From: Candidatus Aramenus sp. CH1
GTDB lineage: Archaea; Thermoproteota; Thermoprotei_A; Sulfolobales; Sulfolobaceae
Direction: 5' to 3'
Length of the DNA stretch: 64,000 bases
NCBI GenBank assembly: GCA_022678445.1
Contig: JALBWU010000002.1
Coordinates: 124,001-188,000 of the forward strand
Shown piece after piece: positions 9,674-21,201 of the stretch; position 1 is the first letter of the stretch, and each line of letters begins with the position of its first letter. The notes beneath the pieces were generated by a model. The model did not search any database. It was not told the origin of the DNA and saw nothing but the letters and a program-made list of their open reading frames with translations. The translations under genes and the position numbers were made by a program.

Positions 9674-10966
9674 TCAGAGGACTACGTTGATTGGGATCGC
9701 TTGTACTTCGCCGTTAACTCCTACTACTACCACGGAGTTGTCGGTCACAAGCAGGTTACCTGCGCCGGGCATTGCCTTAAGTTGGATCTCCTTGATTAGG
9801 GTTCCGTGCTGGGATAAGACAAAGAGCGTCCCAGTCCCGTTTTGGATTAGAACCATCCCGTCCACCACGTCAACGTTGCTGGGAGTAGGTCCAGTGTGGT
9901 ACTTCCAGAGCACAGCCCCGTTGCTGACGTTAATTGCGTAAAGGCACCCGGTTGAGGGTGTGTCGTAGTAAGCAGCACCTCTGTATACGACCAAGGGAGG
10001 AGACTCCATGTTTGGGGGTAAGGGGCCGTAGCCAGCGAAGTTCCGCCATATCACGTTGCCGTCAGTAGCGTTAATGCCGACAACGTAGTTCATAACCTCA
10101 GTGCAGTTGACCACTACCGTGTACCCTGTCACAACTACACCGTCGTAGTAAGCTGGAGACGAGTCGTCAAGCCCATGTATTGTCTCGTTCGGGTACATCA
10201 AGGTAAAGTTTACGTCCCATATTGGTTTCCCAGTGGTTACGTTAAACGACCAGAACACGTAGGGGTTAGCGGAGCCGAAGAAGATCTGGTCTTCAACTAA
10301 AAGCGGGGAGGACATACTGACGTATGAGCCTATGTAGTATTTCCAGACCACTTTCCCGCTCAAGTTCAACGCAAATACACAACCGTTCCCGTTTGCCTCC
10401 ACAATCTCCTTGTCATAATAGGCGGGGGTCGGCATGTCCTCTCCCAATGTAGTGAAGTTCCACAATACCTGTCCGTTGGTGGCGTTCAAGGCTACTATCG
10501 CATTTACCCCAGTGCCCCTGATAGAGGAGTTTAGAAACTGGTTGTTCCCAAGGCCCACTATTACAACGTCTCCTATCACGAGCGGTTGGGTCATTATCTG
10601 GTTTGGGAAGACGTCCTTCCAGACCACCTTCCCGTCCTGGAGGTCTATTGCGTAGACGCAACCCAGGATCTGGCTCAGGCTCCTTGTAGTTACGTTCATA
10701 GGCCCAGACGTGACCACGATCAAGTAGTGCCCAAAGACAGAAGGCGGCACAACTATTGCCCCGTTGACGTTTACGGTAAAGTAACCCGTGTAGACGTTAA
10801 CGGAGTACACGTGACCTGGGTAGCCCTCGAACTCAGTGGTGTCTTCAAAGCAGGCTTGACGTCCTTTGACTTTAGAGAATTCTGCCTCTAACCTCGGATA
10901 AAGTGACGATAGTGATATCAAGAAAATAATCGCAACAATTAAAACGAAAAATATTTTCGATTTCAC
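9674..10966 (-). CDS. Membrane-anchored PQQ-type beta-propeller protein
   Basis: A 430-residue protein with one N-terminal helix (residues 6-24) acting as signal or anchor, then repeated beta-propeller blades. Each blade has the quinoprotein signature Ala-x-Asn-x-x-(Asp/Thr)-Gly-x-(Val/Ile)-x-Trp, seen as GKVVWK, GQVLWN, GKVVWKY, GKPIWD, GNVIWR and GAVLWK. Many Asn-X-Ser/Thr sites support an extracellular place. PQQ-repeat proteins include alcohol/glucose dehydrogenases and BamB-like scaffolds; I do not see a convincing catalytic Cys-Cys pair, so dehydrogenase activity is unproven. The start codon is GTG at 10966, with an A/T-rich TATA-like box about 30 bases upstream. Confidence 0.8.
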   Translation of the reverse strand: MKSKIFFVLIVAIIFLISLSSLYPRLEAEFSKVKGRQACFEDTTEFEGYPGHVYSVNVYTGYFTVNVNGAIVVPPSVFGHYLIVVTSGPMNVTTRSLSQILGCVYAIDLQDGKVVWKDVFPNQIMTQPLVIGDVVIVGLGNNQFLNSSIRGTGVNAIVALNATNGQVLWNFTTLGEDMPTPAYYDKEIVEANGNGCVFALNLSGKVVWKYYIGSYVSMSSPLLVEDQIFFGSANPYVFWSFNVTTGKPIWDVNFTLMYPNETIHGLDDSSPAYYDGVVVTGYTVVVNCTEVMNYVVGINATDGNVIWRNFAGYGPLPPNMESPPLVVYRGAAYYDTPSTGCLYAINVSNGAVLWKYHTGPTPSNVDVVDGMVLIQNGTGTLFVLSQHGTLIKEIQLKAMPGAGNLLVTDNSVVVVGVNGEVQAIPINVVL

Positions 10967-11181
10967 ACTATAGAATCGCTAAATAGGGTTTTTAATTTTT
11001 CTTAGTGGACTTATATAAGAATAGTAATTTCATTCATAGCTATAAAAATTTAATTTCATTACGGCCATACTTTATCTAGGATTAATAAAGACGTCAGTTA
11101 AACTTACGAGCATACGATGTTGTTGACAAAAACAGATCAGTGCAGTAAGTCTTAAAAACATTTTTACTGAATAGTCCGACC
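10967..11181. promoter_or_regulatory. Divergent promoter region
   Basis: This 215-base AT-rich interval separates two divergently transcribed surface-protein genes. CTTAAAAACA at about 11150-11160 sits about 26 bases before ATG 11182 and is a good leaderless TATA box. On the other strand an AATTAAAAACC stretch lies about 30 bases before GTG 10966. No RNA gene or repeat is visible. Confidence 0.5.
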
Positions 11182-12756
11182 ATGGAGAAGTTCAGTAGGC
11201 TTTTGCTGTTGGCTATCCTTTCCATAGCTTTGGTAACTGTGGCAGCAGTAGGCGACTTATCCTTTAAGACAACTAACACGTTATCGGCTATCGGTCAAGT
11301 ATACCAGGCTTCACAGTACAACAACGGTGTAATCCTAGTAACGGTATCTTCTTACTCGACGGCGTCCCACGTCTACTACGTTACGCCCTCTTCTGCGTCT
11401 CAACTACTCTCCTTTACCGCCCCTAGCTCGAAATACGAGGTATTTACAAACGTGATGGTAAACAGTTCTACAGCTGTCGTAAACACGTTCTACGTCCCAG
11501 TGTCCTTCTCGTCCTTATCTCAGTTCTATAACGAAACCACCACTACGGTAACTGTGCTCAGTGGCACCTCAGTAGTTTCGTCCACAAACTTCAAGGGCTT
11601 TACTTTCGCCTATCCAACTTCAGAAGGCCTAGTCTACGTTACTTACGAACCACAAGGCTTTAGCGAGGTTAAGACGCCTTCCGCCACCTACACCTTCCAG
11701 GGGTACGTGGCATACGTCTATACCTATGGAAAAGAGCTCATAGTTGTCAACGCTAGCTCTCCTCCCTCAATACTCCAAGTGGCTACTGGTCTTGGAAACG
11801 AGTTGCCTTCAGCAACTGTGTCAATGGTAGGAGGATGGTCGGTCAACGTCCAAGGGTACCAGGGGTCTTCGATGTATGGGAACTACTTGGTCGTGTCGAA
11901 CAAGTCTTCAACTTTTGTCATAGACGTTCAGGACGGGAAGATAATCTATTCTACTAACGTAAACGGGCTAATAATAGAGGACTCCACGCTGGTAATTGGT
12001 AGCTCCCTATACCAAATAGTTGGAGAGAACGCTGGCAGTACAGGGTCCACTCTAGTAGTGTTCAACTTGACCACCGGGAATTACACGACATTCAAAGCCA
12101 TGTATCCTGGGTATTACCTAGAGGGGACGAACTTCTACAATGATTACATTATAGTTTCGGGCGTCCAGTATTCGTCTCATTCCCTGGCCGTCATAATTCT
12201 AAACTCCTCTGGAGCGATGGTATACGACAACATTACTTCAGAGATCGACGCCCAACAGTTTGGCGCAGTAATAACAAACGGGTACCTATATGAGTTCATT
12301 AGCAAGGAACAGGAAAGCGGGGTCGTAACTAGTATAGAGGTATTGCAACTAGTCCTTCTTACTACCTCCACTTCTTCGACCTCCACAACGACTTCAACAA
12401 CAACTACAACCTCCACCACCTCCACTTCGACCACAGCCACCTCTACAACCACCACTTCAACCACCTCCACGACTTCCACCAGTACTACTACAACGAGCAG
12501 TACTACAACGACGTCAACCTCCACAACATCCACGACTTCCACCAGTACTACTACAACGAGCAGTACTACAACGACGTCAACCTCCACAACATCCACCTCC
12601 ACAACCGTTCCACCGAGCTCCACAACTTTGCCTCCCACTACGGTGCCTAAACCAACCACAACCACGACCTCTTTGAATACCCTGCTTGTAGTAGGGGCAG
12701 TCATCGTAGTGATAATAGTAGTGGTCCTAGTTGCCTTCTTATTGAGGAGAAGATAA
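11182..12756 (+). CDS. Surface protein with Thr-rich stalk and C-terminal membrane anchor
   Basis: A 524-residue protein with an N-terminal signal peptide (LLLLAILSIALVTVAAV), a beta-rich ectodomain to about residue 390 with many N-glycosylation sequons, a stalk of about 90 residues almost wholly Ser/Thr (about 394-485), then a single helix VVGAVIVVIIVVVLVAFLL and a positive RRR tail. This is the classic layout of Sulfolobales cell-surface proteins, with the stalk probably glycosylated and crossing the S-layer. The stalk contains a perfect 63-bp tandem duplication. The ectodomain weakly resembles a beta-propeller. The ligand or role is unknown; the neighbour across the divergent promoter is also a surface propeller. 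Confidence 0.85.
   Translation: MEKFSRLLLLAILSIALVTVAAVGDLSFKTTNTLSAIGQVYQASQYNNGVILVTVSSYSTASHVYYVTPSSASQLLSFTAPSSKYEVFTNVMVNSSTAVVNTFYVPVSFSSLSQFYNETTTTVTVLSGTSVVSSTNFKGFTFAYPTSEGLVYVTYEPQGFSEVKTPSATYTFQGYVAYVYTYGKELIVVNASSPPSILQVATGLGNELPSATVSMVGGWSVNVQGYQGSSMYGNYLVVSNKSSTFVIDVQDGKIIYSTNVNGLIIEDSTLVIGSSLYQIVGENAGSTGSTLVVFNLTTGNYTTFKAMYPGYYLEGTNFYNDYIIVSGVQYSSHSLAVIILNSSGAMVYDNITSEIDAQQFGAVITNGYLYEFISKEQESGVVTSIEVLQLVLLTTSTSSTSTTTSTTTTTSTTSTSTTATSTTTTSTTSTTSTSTTTTSSTTTTSTSTTSTTSTSTTTTSSTTTTSTSTTSTSTTVPPSSTTLPPTTVPKPTTTTTSLNTLLVVGAVIVVIIVVVLVAFLLRRR
12471..12596 (+). repeat. Perfect 63-bp tandem duplication in the Thr-rich stalk
   Basis: Bases 12471-12533 are repeated exactly at 12534-12596. 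The unit is 21 codons of Ser/Thr, so it lengthens the stalk in frame. The lack of any mismatch suggests recent slippage or unequal exchange. Confidence 0.9.
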
Positions 12757-12804
12757 GGGAAAGAGTTTTTAAATTAGGTTCATAAAAAAGGTTGCACTTT
12801 TTCG

Positions 12805-13059
12805 TTACTCCTTTAGAATCCTTACTATGAATTCGTTCTCTCCTCGCTTTATTGAGGTACAAGGATATCCCCTACTTTTACATATGTTTTGAATAGAGGA
12901 GTCAAGAGGTTCCTCGTCGCTTATGACCTCTAGTACTTCACCGCTCTTTAACTGGTTTAGGGCCTTTACGACCTCTATTTGAGGCTCTGGACATGCCTCC
13001 CCCCTTAAGTCAAGCACTTTCGCAGGTTTAGAATTTCTCAACTTGTCCTCTATTGTCAT
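12805..13059 (-). CDS. tusA: TusA family sulfurtransferase
   Basis: An 84-residue SirA/TusA fold protein. The hallmark Cys-Pro-x-Pro motif is present as CPEP, with Cys23 as the sulfur-carrying residue, preceded by LDLRGEA. In Sulfolobales TusA carries persulfide or thiosulfonate sulfur between DsrE proteins and the Hdr-like complex during sulfur oxidation. Here it stands alone, without dsrE or hdr genes, between a surface protein and a transposon remnant, so a role in tRNA thiolation or general sulfur trafficking is equally possible. The ATG gives 16 residues before the first core strand, a normal length. Confidence 0.85.
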   Translation of the reverse strand: MTIEDKLRNSKPAKVLDLRGEACPEPQIEVVKALNQLKSGEVLEVISDEEPLDSSIQNICKSRGYPCTSIKRGENEFIVRILKE

Positions 13060-13123
13060 AATACTACTTCTTTAGAAGCGAGTCTTAAACCTTCTTCATT
13101 TTTAAGAAGTTTTTAAGAATTTC

Positions 13124-14540
13124 TTGATAAAAAAGAACTACAAACCTCGCCTGGCGGGGTTAAGGTTTTAAACAACAAAGACAATTTCCTTTTATGACGC
13201 TTTCTTTGGTGAACTAAAGATGAGGGGCGGGAGCCTATTACCCCCGCAATGAGGGAAGCGTCAAAACCGCAGTTGTGAGGCTCTTCCCTAGTGGGTAAAC
13301 AGAGGAAATTGAGGAAGTTGGCGGACGCAACAGCAAAGCTGTGGAAGGAGACAAACTACGAGAGACAACAATTCTTTCAGCAAAAGAATGTCAACTTTAA
13401 GGAAACGTGGAGGAAGTATTACGAGAAGTACAAGACTTTATTGGAAAACCAACGCTCAAGCTGCTTTCAGAAGAACAACTTGGTCGTCCTTCTTCTCGTC
13501 ATTAAAACAAAAACCGTCATTCGCGAATCACTTCTCACCACCAAGCTATTGGAAGGCGGTAAGAGGAAGTTGATCCTAGTAGTTAGGCAAGATCGTTACG
13601 AAGTTGACGAGGAAAGGCACGTCATCTCTCTGAAGGATTGGGAAATGAAGATGCCCTTTGAAGGTTAAGGTGGTTTGGAGTACAAGGACGTTTAGAAATT
13701 CGCGTTGAAGGCAACAACTTTTACGCCCACATTTCGTTGACGTTGGTAGGACTGTAGCAAAGAAAAGCGTAAGCCGATGAAGGACTCTCTCGTCGTCCAC
13801 GGTTTGAGGAGAGAGATTCAAGTTGAGAGACCTAAAGGTAACAAGGTTGCGTCAATTGACATTGGCCTAAACGCGTTGGCTACTGTTGTTGTTGAGGACG
13901 GTACTGTTCTCTTTTATAGGGGTTCCATCGTTAAGAGCGAACTTCTACTTTTCAGAAAAAGATCGCCGAACTCGACAAGTTAAAAAGCGAGACAGAAAAG
14001 GTTCAAGAAGTGAAAGCTAGGGAAGAAGTGCTGAGGGAAAGGGAAAGAGTATTTGCAAAGTTGTACCGTACGCTTCTTCACTACTACAGAACTTTAGCCT
14101 CTCATCTTGCTAAGTCCTTGTGGAATCTTGGCGTTTCAACAGTGTATTTGGGCTATCCTTACTTCATCTCTCAAGATAAGGGTAACAAGTTTACTGCGAA
14201 CATTTGGTCTTATCGCAAGTTGGTTGATGCTATAGTGAACAAGTTTTACGAATACGGCATAAAGACGTACCTAGTGATTGAGTACAATACTTCGCGGCTC
14301 TGCGCTTACCATGATGTTAAGGTTGATAGAAGGCCTAGGGGAGTCGTAAAATGTCCTTTTGGTCATAAGCTTCACAGCGACGTCAACGGAGCGTTAAACA
14401 TTGTGAAACTTGGAGTGAAGAAGATTGTCGACGCGTTGAAGAAGCCTTTTTCTTTTCTCTTCACATCACGGAGTATCTCCCATAAAGGGGAGTAACGCCT
14501 TAGACCTATGCAGAACCCTCGCATGGCGGGGAGGGGTCAG
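13124..14540 (+). mobile_element. Decayed IS200/IS605-type element encoding TnpB only
   Basis: The element has a left end around 13124-13165 (TTGATAAAAAAGAA, then CAAACCTCGCC in a small hairpin CCTCG-CGGGG) and a right end at about 14515-14540 (ACCCTCGC-ATG-GCGGGG, ending GGTCAG). Between them is a broken tnpB and no tnpA, as in IS1341-like elements. The same ends recur at 29193 and 43091-43140. A TATA-like GGTTTTAAAC follows the left hairpin and could have driven tnpB. Exact boundaries are estimates from the shared end sequences. Confidence 0.75.
13250..14495 (+). pseudogene. tnpB: tnpB pseudogene (RNA-guided nuclease family), frameshifted
   Basis: Pieces in three frames together make most of a TnpB. 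The N-terminal KTAVVRLFPSG is shifted by an extra base against GKQRKLRKLADATAKLWKE. A further break splits LENNAQAAF/WSSFF. RuvC-I is seen as IDIGLNALATVVVEDG (13855-13910). After another stop comes an open stretch 14010-14495 with RuvC-II (IEYNTS), the zinc finger (CAYH ... CPFGH) and RuvC-III Asp in LHSDVNGALNI. The three catalytic acidic positions survive, but the frameshifts make a full protein impossible. The last piece could still be read as a 161-residue fragment. Confidence 0.85.
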
Positions 14541-14575
14541 TTTTTCTAAACTAATCTCGCAGACGTCCTTAGGGT

Positions 14576-15304
14576 CTACCTTAACTTTCTTAACAAGAAA
14601 TCCTGAGTTCTCAGGAACCACCTTGTGTAGAGAACCCTTTTTAACGGCGAGTAGTATACCCTGAGCTTTACCAGGGAGAGAAACATAAGGATTATCACCT
14701 TTATTAAGCTCCTTGATATCTTGCTATCGCTTTCGTCCACTAGGTAGCTTACCTCAACCTCCTTGATCTTGTAGCACCTCCTCCTAAACGCGTAGATCAG
14801 ATTCACGTCAAATACGAGGTCGTTTATTATGAGCTCGTCGAACACCGAAATCGCCTTCTGCCTGTTCAACAGCTTCACCCCGCTCTGAAAATCCGAGAGC
14901 TCCCTTAGGGAGGGAAATAGGAGTTTAGTTAGAAGGATAAACCCATCGTGGAGTAACCTCCTCTTCTTTGACATCCCTACGATTTTCCTCCTAGCCAGTA
15001 CTAGGTCCGCGTCTGTAAGGAGTATCTTCTTTAGATCCTCTCCCTTTACCGGCATATCAGCGTCAATTAGGAGAACTTTCTCCATAGAGGAGCTCGTTAT
15101 ACCCTCCTTCAATGCCCTTCCCTTACCTAGTCTATCCCCGTACTCCAGTACCTTTACTCCGTACTTCCTGGCTATGTATGGCGTGTTGTCTTCGCCGTCA
15201 AAGACCACAATTATCTCCGAATGGGGCAACATCTCCTTTAAGGAAGTTAGAGTTCTGTCAATCCTCTTCTCCTCATTGTACGCTGGGATGACAATAGATA
15301 TCAT
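14576..15304 (-). CDS. Family 2 glycosyltransferase (dolichol-phosphate sugar synthase-like)
   Basis: A 242-residue GT-A fold enzyme. It starts with IVIPAYNEEKRID (residues 4-16), followed by IVVFDGEDNT and the metal-binding DADMPV near residue 81. This matches dolichyl-phosphate mannose/glucose synthases that load a sugar from a nucleotide donor onto a polyprenyl phosphate. I see no strong membrane helices at the C-terminus, though one short hydrophobic run (LIKVIILMFLSLVKL) could attach it to the membrane. It heads a minus-strand set of glycan genes reaching 17497, likely for N-glycosylation or glycolipids. Confidence 0.85.
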   Translation of the reverse strand: MISIVIPAYNEEKRIDRTLTSLKEMLPHSEIIVVFDGEDNTPYIARKYGVKVLEYGDRLGKGRALKEGITSSSMEKVLLIDADMPVKGEDLKKILLTDADLVLARRKIVGMSKKRRLLHDGFILLTKLLFPSLRELSDFQSGVKLLNRQKAISVFDELIINDLVFDVNLIYAFRRRCYKIKEVEVSYLVDESDSKISRSLIKVIILMFLSLVKLRVYYSPLKRVLYTRWFLRTQDFLLRKLR

Positions 15305-15408
15305 TTTATTGGGATTTTTCTATTCTATTAAAAAGGCTTTGCTCTTCCTTCTTCATTTCTTCAGATAATAGTTTGTCCATGGAAAGATTCACGTATATGA
15401 ACTAATAA

Positions 15409-16407
15409 CTACTGAGAACTCTCGTCCTTCCTTTTCGCGCTGATCTCCTCCACTCTTCCCAAGATCTCTGGGCCCAAATAGGCGGCAAGTGCAAGTGACA
15501 CGGCTCCCGTGAGCGAGGTGAGAAGCACTGTAAAGTCCTGCTTAACGATCGAGAGCGCGGATATGGTACCTAGAAAAGCAGCTGCAACCAAGAGCGAGTA
15601 CTTATCGTACTTGGAGGCTATTATTAAGGGGACGATCAGGGGAGGGAACACCGCTATTAGGTACCCAATGCCTATGGAGATGAGCGTTAGCTTTGGCGTA
15701 AGCGATTTCCACACTAACGGAATCACCATGGCTGGTATCAAGAGTAAGGCGTACTTAAACCCCTCAAAGTACAAGGCTATCATAGAGAATGGGAGGACAA
15801 AGGGGTAGAATAACGCAAAGCCTAGCGAGAGGAAAATGGCTGGTATCTGGGAGTAGGGGTAGAGGAGCACGGAAAGGGTAGAAAACGCGGAGAGGTAGCC
15901 CACTTCCTTCAACTTTAGCCTATCCCCAAGTATTGCCCCGAGAACTCCCGAGAGCAAGTAAAAGTAGGTGACGTCGTAGAACTGGGGGTAGAAGCAGCTA
16001 GCTATTAGGAAGGCTAAGGCTGAGATAACTACGCCCCTGTATTCTATGGAGGAAATCAAAACAAGGGTCATAGTTAATACCAAGAACTCTACCAACGGGG
16101 AGTAAGCCATAGATGGAAAAGCGATGCTGGCCGAAAAAAAGGTCGAGGTGGACACCTTGTTGAACTTGACGCTTAACAAGAGGAGTGGATACGAAATTAT
16201 AACAACTAGTGCGTATAACTTATAGGCTGGGTGAACGGCGGTAGCCACCAAGTAGACTGGAATGACTGCAGGGATAGTTCTCCACTCCCTAAACCACGAA
16301 AGCACTCCAAGTAGCGCGAACGTAGAGGAGAGGAACTCCGGGAAGCTCAACAGGATTGACAGAGCTACGCCCGCAGTGGCCAGTATCGACGTAACACTAA
16401 ACTTCAT
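15409..16407 (-). CDS. Polytopic membrane protein in glycosyltransferase cluster
   Basis: A 332-residue, very hydrophobic protein with about ten predicted helices and a short charged tail (RVEEISAKRKDESSQ). I recognise no family. It lies between a GT2 and a GT4 glycosyltransferase on the same strand (104-base and 43-base gaps), so it could be a polyprenyl-linked glycan transferase, flippase or GT-C-like enzyme. No DXD-type motif is evident in the first loop, which argues against a typical GT-C. Confidence 0.7.
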   Translation of the reverse strand: MKFSVTSILATAGVALSILLSFPEFLSSTFALLGVLSWFREWRTIPAVIPVYLVATAVHPAYKLYALVVIISYPLLLLSVKFNKVSTSTFFSASIAFPSMAYSPLVEFLVLTMTLVLISSIEYRGVVISALAFLIASCFYPQFYDVTYFYLLSGVLGAILGDRLKLKEVGYLSAFSTLSVLLYPYSQIPAIFLSLGFALFYPFVLPFSMIALYFEGFKYALLLIPAMVIPLVWKSLTPKLTLISIGIGYLIAVFPPLIVPLIIASKYDKYSLLVAAAFLGTISALSIVKQDFTVLLTSLTGAVSLALAAYLGPEILGRVEEISAKRKDESSQ

Positions 16408-16450
16408 ACAATTGGATGCGAACGCCTAGATATAAGCGTTGGGGACCTCG

Positions 16451-17497
16451 TCATTCCTCGTGCACTTTCCTCAAGTAGCTGTAGTATGCGTCAGAAGTCT
16501 TGTCCCAGTCGTAGTTAAGGGACTCCTCGTAACTGCTCCTCCAGAGCTCCCTCACTTCACCGCTTTCCACGACCTCCTTTACCCTTTTCGCCATACCCTC
16601 TACGTCCTTGTACTCCACGAGGTAACCGTTTACCCCTTCCTTTACTACTTCCGGCAGGGATCCGCGCTTATACGCTATAACGGGAGTCCCGCACGCGTTT
16701 GACTCCACAGTCACCATGCTCCAACCCTCTATGAAAGAGGTGACCAAGGTAATCCAAGCTGACTGATAGAGCTTCACTTTCTCCTCCTCAGATACCCTGC
16801 CTAGGAATACACCTCCTATTTCCTCCACTTCCCTCTTGACTTCGCGCTCGAGCTCCCCGCCTCCTGCTACTACGAGCTTCATCCTAGTCCTCTTGGCTAT
16901 CTCTACTGCGTCCAAGGGGTTCTTGTACTTCTTCATCCTACCTATCCACAATAGGGTAGGCTCTTCTGACTTCTTGCCCGGTCTGAACTTCTGGTGGTCT
17001 ATGCCATTCAATATAGTCGTGATCTTCTCTGGGTCTACGCCCAGCTTCTCTGATAGATCCCTCTTTGTCGTGTTGGACACGGCAATTACTCTGTCGTACT
17101 TCCCGATGTCTCTCTCAAGCGTTGTTACTGTCCACGCCTTGAACTTGTTGAGTTCGTAGTATACCACCTCCTGGTGTACGTGGTGCACCAAGGCTATAGC
17201 CTTCTCGTTGACGAGGAAGGAGTAGAAGGGGACAGCGTGTGCAATGCTGTCCACGACTATCTCGTGATTCATAGCCTCTTTAATGGAGTACAAGTGCAGG
17301 GTTAGAGGGTTTCCCCTTCTCTTTATCCTTATGCCCTCTATCTCGTCTTCCCCCTCCAGCCCCTTGACTCCCTCAGAGAGCCAGGTTACCTTTACACCCT
17401 TCTTCACTAACCTCTTGCCGACTTGGTATAAGACCTCCTCTGCGCCTCCAGCCTTGGGGTGCTTAGGGTCCCTGTGGTTTACTATTAGTAAGTCCAC
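16451..17497 (-). CDS. Family 4 glycosyltransferase (GT-B fold)
   Basis: A 348-residue GT4 enzyme. The N-terminal domain has the acceptor-side AGGAEEVLYQVGKRL (residues 17-31). The C-terminal donor domain has LLWIGRMKKYKNP near 184 and the E-x7-E motif in EGWSMVTVESNACGTPVIAY near 257-276, followed by GSLPEVV. It transfers a sugar from a nucleotide or lipid donor with retention of configuration. The neighbouring membrane protein and GT2 suggest a surface-glycan pathway. Confidence 0.9.
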   Translation of the reverse strand: MDLLIVNHRDPKHPKAGGAEEVLYQVGKRLVKKGVKVTWLSEGVKGLEGEDEIEGIRIKRRGNPLTLHLYSIKEAMNHEIVVDSIAHAVPFYSFLVNEKAIALVHHVHQEVVYYELNKFKAWTVTTLERDIGKYDRVIAVSNTTKRDLSEKLGVDPEKITTILNGIDHQKFRPGKKSEEPTLLWIGRMKKYKNPLDAVEIAKRTRMKLVVAGGGELEREVKREVEEIGGVFLGRVSEEEKVKLYQSAWITLVTSFIEGWSMVTVESNACGTPVIAYKRGSLPEVVKEGVNGYLVEYKDVEGMAKRVKEVVESGEVRELWRSSYEESLNYDWDKTSDAYYSYLRKVHEE

Positions 17498-17592
17498 TTT
17501 CCTCTCTTAGCAGTCTAGCTAAAAACGGTTACAGTAGGTCCAGCTCTTGAATAGCCTTATTAAGTTAACAACATACTTTGGTTGATCTAAAA

Positions 17593-18003
17593 ATGAAAGC
17601 TTCTTCGGCTATCGCAGCCTTAATCGTGGTCGTCGTTTTGCTCGGGGCCGTGTACTACTTATACGAGCAGGGCTACTTCTATACGGTCTCGGTAAGTGGG
17701 ATTAACGTGGAGTACACCAATAACTTCCTCATAAAACACGTTAGCGTCAAGGCAATAAACACCCAGATCTCCACACACGGAGGAGGTACCTTCCAGATCA
17801 CCTTGACCTTCACCGATAACGGCTTCCTCCCTGTCAAGCTGACTTCCGCAAACGTCTCAGCCCCCTTCCAATTGTTGTACACATCGCCCCCATTCCCCAT
17901 ATCCTTAAACCCTGGAAACAACGTCAGTATAACCTTCTCCATTAAGGCCCCAATGGAGAGCTACACCGGTACCCTGACGATATACGTGAACGGTACTGTG
18001 TAA
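17593..18003 (+). CDS. Small membrane-anchored surface protein with Ig-like domain
   Basis: From ATG 17593 the protein has 136 residues. It begins MKASSAIAALIVVVVLLGAV, one N-terminal hydrophobic helix, then a beta-sandwich-like domain with phrases such as GTFQITLTFTDNG and GNNVSITFSIKAP, typical of archaeal CARDB/Ig-like extracellular modules. An in-frame TTG at 17578 would add five residues; the ATG is preferred. The N-terminus could be a class III (pilin-like) signal, because a short polar start precedes the helix, but no clear PibD site is seen. It probably is a pilin-like or anchored S-layer accessory protein. Confidence 0.7.
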   Translation: MKASSAIAALIVVVVLLGAVYYLYEQGYFYTVSVSGINVEYTNNFLIKHVSVKAINTQISTHGGGTFQITLTFTDNGFLPVKLTSANVSAPFQLLYTSPPFPISLNPGNNVSITFSIKAPMESYTGTLTIYVNGTV

Positions 18004-18042
18004 GAACGCCCTTGTATGGGGCCTTCTGAGGGAAAAAGAAAG

Positions 18043-20845
<2,803 letters not shown>

Positions 20846-20932
20846 TCAGTATATAATAGGCGTTTGAGTATTTAAAATATAGATAGAAATAAACAAATGT
20901 TTACTATAAAAGTTTAAACAGGCTATGTGCAG

Positions 20933-21136
20933 TTATGATGAATCCTTGTTTTCTTTTCCCTCTTTTTCCTCCCTTTCTATCCTCTTGACCTCCCCCCACG
21001 TGTAGCGTACCCCTGTACCCACCATAAGCCCAAAGCCAACTATGCCCAAGAATGCGGAGATGGGCCCCCTCGTCTTGAGAGAAGCTATTACCATTACCAG
21101 CCCCATAAGCTCTAGTATTACGTACAAAAACCGCAT
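20933..21136 (-). CDS. Small two-helix membrane protein
   Basis: A 67-residue protein with two predicted helices (FLYVILELMGLVMVIASL and ISAFLGIVGFGLMVGTG) and a strongly charged C-terminal tail (about 49-67, KRIEREEKEGKENKD). No family recognised. It is divergent from the CARF-type gene with only 65 bases between them, and 87 bases downstream of the 2-oxoacid oxidoreductase promoter. It could be a subunit of a respiratory or transport complex, but nothing in the sequence shows this. Confidence 0.6.
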   Translation of the reverse strand: MRFLYVILELMGLVMVIASLKTRGPISAFLGIVGFGLMVGTGVRYTWGEVKRIEREEKEGKENKDSS

Positions 21137-21201
21137 ACTAACAAATGAATTTCCACACCAAATAAATCTAGTTTTAAATACTTAAGTGAACACATACTTG
21201 T
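21137..21201. promoter_or_regulatory. Compact divergent promoter
   Basis: Sixty-five bases separate the small membrane protein and CARF-type gene. GTTTTAAATACTTAAG at about 21171-21186 is a TATA box centred about 26 bases before ATG 21202. The other direction has an A/T-rich stretch with no clear box. Any regulator bound here would affect both genes. Confidence 0.5.

Noticed and set aside
12177-12704. Long Val/Glu-rich frame antisense to the Thr-rich surface-protein stalk
   Set aside because: It is the mirror of repeated Thr codons (ACN/TCN) on the other strand; it has no plausible start signal and low complexity.
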